A stretch of 64,000 nucleotides of DNA from assembly GCA_009193035.1 (NCBI GenBank), contig SWDT01000007.1, positions 558,001-622,000 of the forward strand. Direction: 5' to 3'. This document shows, piece by piece, positions 55,801 through 64,000 of the stretch. This stretch comes from Halicephalobus mephisto (Eukaryota > Nematoda > Chromadorea > Rhabditida > Panagrolaimidae). Both the position numbers and the translations under genes were made by a program. The notes beneath the pieces are model-generated. The model ran no database searches. It was not told where the DNA came from and saw only the letters and a program-made list of their open reading frames with translations. Position 1 is the first letter of the stretch; every line of letters begins with the position of its first letter.

Positions 55801-58800
55801 AAAAGAAATTTTTACAATAATTAAAAATTTTCACGACGAAAGTTGACCTTATTTCTTTTTTTAGGTTGTTTTTTTGTTTTTAATTTGAGTTCCATTGATA
55901 AATTAACGCACTAATCATGATAATTAAGAATTTTAACGACGAAAGCTCAAGTCTCATTCCGCAAGGACAGCTGGAACTCTCATTATCGCAGGACCGCCTC
56001 TGGCTCTCTTGCTCCCGACCAACAGCTGCCTTTTGCAGATTTTTTGTTTTCCTTTGAGTTATCGAAATATCTAATTTTGAAAAAAATTCTTACGTAATTT
56101 TAAAATTTTTAGTCAGTTATTTCCTGTTCCAAAGTCCGTAAAGTAGTTCAAATTAAAATCAAAGTTAAATTGACTTTTTGCGTAATTTAAGAAGTTTGTC
56201 TAAATATTGTAAGTAAATTGCGGGTTTTATTTTCATTTCGAAATCTTCGAAAAATATAGAAAAATGATCGATTTAGTACAATGTTGCAAAAAACCTATAA
56301 ATTCGACTTTGATGCCGACTTAGCTGTCTAAACGTTGCATGCAAAGTGCGGACTTTTGCATTGATTTCGAAATCTCCAAAAAATACAGAAATATAATCGA
56401 TTTAGTATAATGTTGCAAAAAACCTATAAATTCAACTTTTATGCTAACTTTGCACTTTGCATGCAACGTGTAGGCAGCTGACTTTTGCATTGATTTCGAA
56501 ATCTCCAAAAAATACAGAAATATAATCGATTTAGTACAATGTTGTAAAAAACCTGCAAATTCGACTTTGATGCCGACTTAGCTGTCTAAACGTTGCACGC
56601 AAAGTGCGGACTTTAATGTCAACCTTTTTATAGACCGCAACACTGAATTATTTTTTTATTTTGTTGTCGGATGTAATTGGCAAACATCCCGGATTCAAAA
56701 TTGTTCGTTGCGCTAAAATGAAACCGGAAACATTTTCCTTTTATCCTCGACTTGAATCCTAGGCAATTTTAATTTTTAATGTTTCCAAATATCCTAGCTT
56801 TTAAAACAAAAATTTACACTTGGCTGATTGAGGACAGAACACCAGAGATCGTAATTACTGAAAAATTACCGGATAAGAATGTTGTAGAATATTTTTAAAA
56901 TTTCAAAGTAATTTTAGAAAATTTTACAAAATTCTGAAAATCCGTCTCAGGATAATTTTGTAAAATTTCTTTTTTAAATAAGTTTTAAAATTAAAATCTG
57001 AAAAATTTTACAAACTTTGAAAATTCGTTTCGAGACAATTTTGCAAAATTTCTTTTTTTTAAATAAGTTTTAAAATTAAAATTCTGAAACTTTTTAATTC
57101 TGAAAAATTTTACAAAATTCTAAAAATTCGTCTCGAGATAATTTTGTAAAATTTCTTTTTTAAATAAGTTTTAAAATTAAAATCTGAAAAATTTTATAAA
57201 CTTTGAAAATTCGTCTCGAGATAATTTTGTAAAATTTCTTTTTTTAATAGTAAATTTCGAAACTAACACGTGAAATTCCCAATTTCGAAAGTCCCTAGAA
57301 AATATCAAAAATCCATTTTGAAATTGTGTCGAAAAAATGCTTTTTTATTTTTTAAATTGATTTCGAAATTAATATTTGAAAATTTAAAAAAAATTATTTT
57401 TTAATTTTTATTATTTTTAAAATTCTTCTCGGGACCATTTTATAAAAAATAATTTTTAAAAAATCATTTTTTAATTTTTATTATTTTCGAAATTCTTCTC
57501 AGGACCATTTTGTAAAAAATAATTTTCGAAATTCTTCTCAGGACTTTTTTATAAAAAATAATTTTCAAAATTTCTAAAAATCCTAAAATATAAAAATTAC
57601 TTTTAATTCCAGATATTTCTCAAAACGAATAATTTGTATTTTATTGATTCGGAACAGAACGCCAAAACATGTTTATCAAGTTTTGTTTTTGTCACTAAAA
57701 TTTATTTTTAACTTTTTGCAATCTTCCGAAATTCGGACTTCATCATATTTAAAAATTCCCAAAAAAAAATTTAAAAATTTTAATTTAAAAAATTTAAAAA
57801 TCCCCAAAAAAAAATTTAAAAATTTTTAATTTAAAAAATTTAAAAATTCTCAAAAAAGAAAATTAAAAATTTTTATTTAAAAAATTTAAAAATTCCCAAA
57901 AAGAAAATTTTTAAATTTTAAATTTAAAAAATTTAAAAATTCTCAAAAAAGAAAATTTTAAATTTTTATTTAAAAAATTTAAAAATTCCCAAAAAAGAAA
58001 ATTTAAAAAATTCCCAAAAAAAGAAAATTTAAAAATCCCCAAAAAAAAAATTTAAAATTTTTATTTAATTTTTGACTGTTATGAATGTGACCTTATTTGG
58101 TCGTGCCGAGCGTTCCTTCAATCGATGCCGCGTTTGTCGTCGAAGAAACCCGACCACTCGCACTTCCGTTAAAAACATTTTCCTCTGGCCAAAACCCTGG
58201 ACCAGTTTCGAGTCAGTCAGTCTATTCTATTACAAGTCCATTCCGGCAAGACTGGAATCCTAGTAGCCCCATAGAACTAGGATTTCCTAATGCTTTTAGA
58301 ATTTTCTGCAATTTTGTGAGAATTTTGAAATTTTTCTATAATATTATGAATTTTTTAAAACTTCGAATTTTCTGCAATTTTGTGAGAATTTTGAATTTAA
58401 ATAATTATGAAATTTTTTTATAATATTATGAATTTTTTTTAATCTAGGATTTTCTGCAATTTTGTGAGAATTTTGAAATTTTTTTATAATATTATGAATT
58501 TTTTAAAACTTCGAATTTTATACAATTTTGTGAGAATTTCGAATTTAAATAATTATGAAATTTTTTTATAGTATTATAAATTTTTTTTAATCTAGAATTT
58601 TCTGCAATTTTGTGAGAATTTTGAAATTCTAAATAATTTTGAAATTTTTCTATAATATTATGAATTTTTTAAAACTTCGAATTTTATACAATTTTGTGAG
58701 AATCTCGAATTTAAATAATTATGAATTTTTTTTATAATATTATAAATTTTTTTTAATCCAGAATTTTATACAATTTTGTGAGAATTTCGAATTTAAAAAA

Positions 58801-61800
58801 TTATGAAATTTTTCTATAATATGAATTTTTCTAAAACCTTCTAGAATCTAATGAAAAATTCTGAAATATTTAAATATATGTTAAAATCTTCTAGAATTTC
58901 TTACAATTTTGTGAGAATTTTAAAATTAAAAAAATTAGGAAATCGTGTGAATTTTTCTAGAATCTGATAGAAACTTCTGAAATTTTCCAGAATTTAGCGA
59001 GGACTTTGGACCTATCTAAAATTGAAAATTTTTAAAATTCCAGTTAGGACTATTTCGTTGAAAAATTTCAATTTTTTTAAAATAAAGTAATTTCAAAATT
59101 TATTTTTGAACCCTCAATTTTGGATTTTTATAGGAATATTATTCTGAGATATATGCAATTAACAATCCTTAAAATTCCAGTCAGGACCATTTCATTGAAA
59201 AAATTTATTTTTAATTTTTTTTAAATAAAGTAATTTTGAAATTTATTTCTAAACCCTCAATTTTGGATTTTTATAGGAAATTTTAGGATAATTTCGCAAA
59301 ACTCCCCATTTGGGCTTTTATAGTAATATTCTTCCAAAATATTTGCAATTAATAATTTTTAAAATTCCAGTCAGGATCATTTCGTTGAAAAATTTTAATT
59401 TTTTTAAATAAAGTAATTTCGAAATTTATTTCTAAACCCTCAATTTTAGACTTTTATAGGAAATTTTAGTCAGGATAATTTCGCAAAACTCCCCATTTGG
59501 GCTTTTATAGTAGTATTCTTCCAAAATATTTGCAATTAATAATTTTTAAAATTCCAGTCAGGACCATTTCGTTGAGAAATTTCAATTTTTTTAAATTAAA
59601 ATAATTTCGAAATTTATTTTTGAACCCTCAATTTTGGATTTTTATAGGAAATTTTAGGATAATTTCGCAAAACTCCCCATTTGGGCTTTTATAGTAGTAT
59701 GATTGGTGTTGACAGCCGCGCGAGAGAATTGGAAATCCTAATTAGAGTGTTCTGTGGAAACGACCGTTCTGTAACCTTAGCAATGAAAAGAAAAAGAGCC
59801 TCAAGGGAAGCATGCCAGTTTTTCCTCATAACAAAGGTTTCAAATTTTAAATTTGTGTAATGTTTCTTGACTCAAGTTCGACTTTCACTCGTCAATCAAT
59901 CTTCGAGAACCTGCTTTGTTGGTCATGAATGCCTCTGTTTGTCTGTTGAAATCGGGTCTTTTGTCCATTACAGTGCTTCCCGAAAAAATCCATATATCGA
60001 TTTCCATGTTTCGGATATAAGGAATGTTTACAGAGATTAGTCCCCGAAAATTGCATTGTTAGTAAAGCTTTAAGGAAGAAAATCCATATATCAACTTTTA
60101 TTTTTCTCATATAAAACATCTTAAAAAATAGTTTTCTAAAATTATGTTGTTTATAAACTTCTAAGATAGAAATCCATATATCGATTTCCATGTTTCGGAT
60201 ATAAGGAATGTTTACAGAGATTAGTCCCCGAAAATTGCATTGTCAGTAAAGCTTTAAAGAAGAAAATCCATATATCAACTTTTATTTTTCTCATATAAAA
60301 CATCTTAAAGAATAGTTTTCTAAAATTATGTTGTTTATAAACTTCTGGAATAGAAATTCATATATCAAATTTTATGTTTTTATGAAAGACACATTCAGAA
60401 CTAACAATCCTAAAAATCATGTTGTTACTGCGGCTTTAGGGAAAAATCCATATATCACTTAATTTTTTCATGTATGACACGCTAAAAATGGATTTATCCT
60501 AAAATCCCGTTGTTTACAAGGTTTACGGATGGAAGCTCATATGTTAGTATCCGTGTCTCTCATGTAAGAGATGTTTACAAAGATTAGTTATCGAAAATTG
60601 CGTTATTAATAAGACTTTAGAAAGAGAATTCATATATTCGTTTTCGTATTTTTGATGTAAGGGATGTTTATAAATATTTACTATTAACAAACAGTTGAAT
60701 ATTCTATTTTAATTATTATTTTTCATATATAAAAATATTTAAAAAACATTAATTTTAAGAGTTATGTTGTTAAGAAAGTTTTAAAACGAAAATTGATATA
60801 TTGGTTTTCATTTTTCATATATAAAAAGTATTTTAAAAGCATTAATTTTAAGAGTTATGTTGTTAAGAAAGTTTTAAAACAGAAATTGATATATCGGTTT
60901 TCATTTTTCATATATAAAAATATCTAAAAAGCATTAATTTTAAGAGTTATGTTGTTAAGAAAGCGTTTAAAACGAAAATTGATATATCGATTTTCATTTT
61001 TCTGATGTAGTAGACATTGACAAAGATTGATCCTCAAAACAACCACTATTAATCTTCTATTTTTTCTTTCGTGACAGTTGTTCTGAGGATGTGCATATAC
61101 TTGACACTTGTTAAATTTCTCTTTTCGCGCATCCATTGTTGTCCAAAAATTCCTCAAATAATGTAGGAAGACGTGAAAAGACTAAATTTAACCAGAAATA
61201 CGAGAGACTCAGTTGTCGTCCTGGTGCGCATCAAATTGAGTCGTGAACGCTTCTGGAAATTCTCATTTCGGTCAATTGTAAAGTTTCATTTTAGAATTTT
61301 CTTTTCTATTGAAAAATTTATTGAATTTCCGTTGTTTTTGTTCGATTTTTCAAAAATTGATATATGAATATTTAAATTTTTTTATTTTTTTTATTTACAA
61401 AAATTGATATATGAATTTTTAAATATTTTCAAATTTTTTTATTTTCTTTATTTACAAAAATCGATATATGAATTTTTAAATTTTTTAAATTTCTTTAATT
61501 ATAAAAATCGATATATGAATTTTTAAACATTTTCAAATTTTTTTATTTTCTTTATTTACAAAAATCGACATATGAATTTTTAAATATTTTTATTTTTGTT
61601 TGATTTTTCAAAAATCGATATATGAATTTTTAAAATTTCGTTTGAAAGTCAATTTTAAAAACTTGGATTTTTAAACATTTTCAAATATTTTTTATTTTTT
61701 TTATTTACAAAAATCGATATATGAAGTTTTAAACATTTTTAAACATTTTCAAATATTTTTAATTTTCTTTATTTACAAAAATCGATATATGAATTTTTAA

Positions 61801-63650
61801 AATTTCTTTCTTCTGAAATTTTTTTAGGATTTTTGTTTTTTTTATTGAAGAATTCATTACACTTTCATGGTTTTTGGAATATTGATATATGGATTTTGTT
61901 TGGTTTTGATTCAAAAAACCTTCATTTTCATCCGATTATGAAGTTTCCTATTGTTCTGCTTTTGTTAAGGAATTTATTAAATTTCCATATTTTTGAGGAT
62001 ATTAATATATTAATTTTTTGTACTTTGTTCATTTTCAACTTCAGGAATTGTGGTTTTATCAAATGGAAAAATTTTAGGATTGTTTGAAGTTTATTAAGAA
62101 ATTTATTAATTTTCTTAATTTTGTTTATTTTTAGGTTTTCATATATCAATTTTTTGAATTTTATTTAGTTTTAACTTTAGGAATTGTGATTTTATCAATT
62201 TTTCGAACTTTACTTTTAAATTTTAGGATTTCAAAAAATCGTTAATTTTGTTTATTTTTAGGTTTTCATATATCAATTTTTTGAATTTTATTTAGTTTTA
62301 ACCTTAGGAATTGCGGTTTCATCAATTTTTTGAACTTTACTTTTATATTTTAGGATTTCAAAAAATCGTTAATTTTTTCTATTTTGTTTATTTTTAAATT
62401 TTCATATATCAATTTTTTGAATTTTATTTAATTTCAATGTTTATACACGTTTATATGTGGATATTTACGTATTAAATGTGTATTTTGATATATGTTTGTA
62501 TATAATTTGTATTTATTTATATTTATTTATATTTATTTATGTTTATTTATATTTATTTATATTTATGTAATTTCGGTCTTTTCAGCTGACAATGTCTGAT
62601 CAGGAAACCTCCCCTGTTCACGTTCCTCAAGAACAAGGACTCGGAAACTACTTAGAAGAAGCAAAGCAAAAAGGACAAGATTTCGTGGAAGATGTTCAAC
62701 AAAAAACCCACGATTTTCTCGACGAAATTAAAAATCAAAATTTTTTTGAAAATGTTCAAAAAGAAGAAAATTTACTTGTTGATTTGAGTCCTCCTGAACC
62801 TCAAGAAAACATCCCTAAAGTCATCGATGATTTTTTTTCTCAACCACCTCCTCAAGAAAATCAACAATTTCCTGGAGACCCTTCGCCGGATATTGTGGAT
62901 AACGTAAATGAAGTTCTGCCTGAACCAATTCGTCATTCACCTCTGACAGAAGAAAGACAACAAATCGGTGAATTTTTTTATTTTTTAAAATTTCATAAAA
63001 TTTAAAATTCTAAAATTTCTAAAATTAAAGTTTTTTAAATTATTTTGATTTTTTGGAATTTTTAAAATTTTTTCAATTATGTTGATTTTCTTAATTTTAA
63101 AATTATCTGAAATTATTTTAAATTTTTAAAATTATTTTAATTTTTTTTAATTTTTAAAATTAATTTAATTATTTTGGTTTTTTAGAAGAAGGAATCCAGT
63201 CGGCAGTGAATGACACCCAAAATGAAGTCGAGGCTGTGCTTGGAGCGCTGAGCTCAGGATCCCCTCCTCCTGTGCCTGAGCAGAATTCGCCTTCTGGAGA
63301 TTCTGGAAGAGATACCCTTGCTGGATTGATTGGAGAACATCACGAATCTGAACCTCAAATTCCCGTCAGTGACTCATTGAGCGGAATGAGAGAAATTTCT
63401 CCTGATGAACAAACTTTCGATCGTCGTGGTCCTTTGACGATTCCGGAAAAATTTCCTAATTTTGAATCAAAAATTTTCAATGATATTCCATCTGTTCCAC
63501 TATCGAGAAATTTTGAAGAAGATTTTGAACAAATTCCTGAACAACATTCTCATTTTGACGACCTTCCTGCCAGACCCCCGACTCCCCCCAAGGACCTCAG
63601 CGACGAAGACGTCCAACCACCCTCCATCGACCTCGGCCCGCCTTCTCATG
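46872..63650 (+). CDS. Long-intron gene, N-terminal part only; possibly reticulon
   Basis: Five exons join in phase: 46872-47022, 51447-51592, 53547-53639, 62586-62967 and 63186-63650, about 412 residues, continuing past the right edge. The ATG at 46872 lies 16 bases after TTTTTTTCAG. The product is hydrophilic, acidic, Pro/Ser/Glu-rich and probably disordered, with words such as EFEHLDAPDPAELAQYQSG, ENLLVDLSPPEPQ and DLPARPPTPPKDLSDED. Exon 4 has its own in-frame ATG at 62592 (MSDQETSPVHVPQEQ), so a shorter isoform could start there. Acidic N-termini with an LLVDLS-like motif before a C-terminal membrane hairpin are typical of reticulons (ER tubule shaping), but the diagnostic reticulon domain is not in the window, so the name is a guess. 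Introns are 4.4, 2.0 and 8.9 kb, full of tandem arrays. Confidence 0.6.
47283..47545. repeat. 20 bp minisatellite in intron 1 of the long gene
   Basis: About 12-13 copies of CCTAAAGCTCATAGTTGACC with CCC/CTC and TTGATC/TTGCCC variants. Between 47550 and 48940 the intron has degenerate arrays around CTGTCTCGACGGGAATTTTT and AAACTGCAAAAATAACTT, then an A-rich run at 48540-48760. Confidence 0.92.
48950..49267. mobile_element. Possible inverted-repeat element with TACGCA/TGCGTA ends
   Basis: 318 bases bounded by TACGCA and TGCGTA. The left arm is purine-rich (AGAAAAAAATATAAGAAG) and the right arm is its pyrimidine-rich complement (CTTATATTTTTTTCCTTATA), so the two arms can fold. The ~110 base centre is of ordinary composition. 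No clear target duplication. Confidence 0.45.
49320..50240. repeat. ~170 bp tandem repeat, six copies, in intron 1 of the long gene
   Basis: The marker GAATCAGCTGGAAAAACAGT recurs near 49345, 49514, 49680, 49857, 50020 and 50185. Each unit also holds CATATATAGTGTTACATAGTG and TTTACCCCAAATCTACGAAC. Divergence falls towards the right, so the youngest duplications are the last three copies. Confidence 0.88.
50240..50360. other. GC-richer island inside intron 1 of the long gene
   Basis: A short patch (AGCGCGTGTTGCCTCCAGCC, GTGCTCTCTCGCTGG) much richer in GC than its surroundings. No exon with good splice sites was found. It could be an alternative promoter or an ordinary fragment of an inserted element. 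50430-51310 beyond it is a T/A-rich tract. Confidence 0.3.
52125..52645. repeat. ~120 bp tandem repeat in intron 2 of the long gene
   Basis: About four copies of AAGCATTTTTCGTGCCAGGA followed by CCAAAAATAAAAATAT and TTTGGTCTTGCAACGAATAA. 51600-52120 upstream is AT-rich with TTTTATTTTTTAAATATTTTC words. Confidence 0.85.
52663..52794. repeat. Hexanucleotide microsatellite (ACTTTT)n, about 22 copies
   Basis: An almost perfect 132-base run of ACTTTT. Because the period is six, every frame stays open, giving Lys-Ser, Leu-Leu or Phe-Thr polymers; none is a gene. Its purity suggests recent expansion and likely length polymorphism. Confidence 0.97.
52970..53400. repeat. ~130 bp tandem repeat in intron 2 of the long gene
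   Basis: Three and a half copies of TTGGTCCCACCACGAATATT, TTTTTATTTTCCGCAATTCA and ATATACAGTAATCAAGGAAG. It ends about 150 bases before the third exon. Confidence 0.88.
53705..54470. repeat. Dispersed CCCGC element pair and ~31 bp AT array in intron 3
   Basis: 53705-53960 has two copies of a dispersed unit with AATTCCCGCCAAACGAGCGA and GGCAAATCTGG; relatives occur at about 29940, 30060 and 31870. 54050-54440 is an array of ~11 units AATTATATATTGATTTTTAT with T-runs. Confidence 0.7.
54904..55425. mobile_element. Triple cluster of family-1 pogo-like MITEs in intron 3
   Basis: Copies 54904-55071, 55074-55174 (internally deleted to ~100 bases) and 55258-55425. Ends CAGTCAAACTTGGATATAAA and AAGTTCTACTG, internal AAAGCGTATGTTATAAG. 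The first two share one TA junction, as in the other clusters. Confidence 0.85.
56195..56625. repeat. Repeat related to the 27925-28165 array, in intron 3
   Basis: About four units carrying GCCGACTTAGCTGTCTAAAC and GTTGCACGCAAAGTGCGGAC, alternating with TCGAAATCTCCAAAAAATAC. The same ACTTAGCTGNCTAAANNTTGCACGCAAA core lies 28 kb away upstream of the unknown gene. Confidence 0.75.
56930..58070. repeat. AT-rich tandem arrays in intron 3
   Basis: 56930-57250 repeats a ~90 base unit with ATTCGTCTCGAGATAATTTT. 57420-57560 repeats TTCTTCTCAGGACCATTTTG. 57730-58070 is an A-rich array of AAATTTAAAAATTCCCAAAA. No exon is seen. Confidence 0.8.
58090..58280 (+). other. GC-richer, coding-like island in intron 3
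   Basis: A ~190 base patch in otherwise AT-rich intron. One plus frame stays open with a Pro/Ser-rich product (LPLKTFSSGQNPGPVSSQSV), like the composition of the gene's exons. No good T-rich acceptor lies in front, and its open frame begins only after a stop at 58088. It could be an alternative exon, an alternative promoter, or chance. Confidence 0.3.
58290..59700. repeat. Tandem arrays of ~150 bp and ~180 bp in intron 3
   Basis: 58290-58830 repeats AATTTTCTGCAATTTTGTGA with TTTTATAATATTATGAATTT. 59040-59700 has about four ~180-base units containing ATTCCAGTCAGGACCATTTC, AACCCTCAATTTTGGATTTT and ACTCCCCATTTGGGCTTTTA. 59700-59880 is unrecognised, less AT-rich sequence. Confidence 0.82.
59985..61030. 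repeat. ~90/180 bp tandem array in intron 3
   Basis: Two near-identical ~180 base copies (59985-60170 and 60170-60355) share AATCCATATATCGATTTCCA, GGATATAAGGAATGTTTACA and GAGATTAGTCCCCGAAAATT. More diverged ~90 base copies run to about 61030. 61365-61800 is a further ~60 base array of AAAATCGATATATGAATTTT, and 62100-62440 a ~130 base array of TTTTAGGTTTTCATATATCA. Confidence 0.85.
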
Positions 63651-64000
63651 GTTGGTTTTTGATTTTTTATATAAAAATACAGTTTTAAAAGTTTTTAGAA
63701 AGTTGTAGAATTTAGAAAAATGTTTTTGGAAGATTTTAGGATTTTTTAAAAACATTTAAATTTCGAAATTTTAAGAATTTTTAAATTTCTAGAAAATAAA
63801 ATTTTTTAAAAATTCAGTATTTATATAATTAATTATATTTAATTTTCTATGTAGTTAGTTTTTTGAAATTCTTATATAATTAATTATTTTAATTTTTTAT
63901 ATAATTAATTATTTTAATTTTTTATATAATTAATTATATTTTTAATTTTTTATATAATTAGTTTTTTAAATTTTTATTTAATTGAATATTTTTAGTTTTT

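Overview
This window is nuclear DNA from a nematode. The gene set is animal and worm-like: a muscle myosin heavy chain, a copper-transporting P-type ATPase with the CUA-1 layout, a C-type lectin, an acid-ceramidase-type amidase and an LC8 dynein light chain. Introns end in TTTTTAG or TTTTCAG. Most start codons lie 0-40 bases downstream of such an acceptor with no upstream coding exon visible, which fits spliced-leader trans-splicing. Three genes on one strand are separated by only about 130 bases each, as in a nematode operon. Non-coding DNA is very AT-rich and packed with tandem repeats. I cannot name the genus. Exon coordinates were read by eye from splice signals and checked by reading-frame arithmetic; nothing was aligned to a database.

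Layout. Positions 1-780: a GATACATTA-type satellite carrying a solo LTR with a target-site duplication. 966-10451 (minus): a putative operon in transcription order ndc-80, him-10 (NUF2), mitochondrial IF-2. The first two encode the two halves of the NDC80/NUF2 kinetochore heterodimer. 11319-13131 (minus): an acid ceramidase/NAAA-family amidase. 13380-14400 and 15120-16280: satellite DNA around a small secreted C-type lectin (14412-14855, minus). 17719-18030 (plus): an LC8-type dynein light chain, convergent with a cua-1-like copper ATPase (18100-24843, minus; optional upstream exon at 27024-27100). 28328-30538 (minus): a four-exon protein I do not recognise. 31377-39976 (minus): a complete six-exon muscle myosin heavy chain of 1,962 residues, with a possible small secreted-protein ORF inside intron 1. 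42222-42293 (minus): a tRNA-like sequence. 43186-43341 (plus): the last exon of a cysteine-rich secreted-peptide gene. 46872 to beyond the right edge (plus): a long-intron gene, possibly reticulon, whose exons join in phase but whose conserved C-terminus lies outside the window.

Mobile DNA is abundant and mostly non-autonomous: a solo LTR, a decayed mariner inside an intron, about ten pogo/Tigger-like MITEs often head-to-tail in clusters, a roughly 600-700 bp inverted-repeat element found twice in introns, and a palindromic MITE amplified as part of a 241 bp satellite. The most interesting functional observation is the tight ndc-80/him-10/mtif-2 cluster, with trans-splice-like acceptors at each start codon and an E2F-like site upstream.
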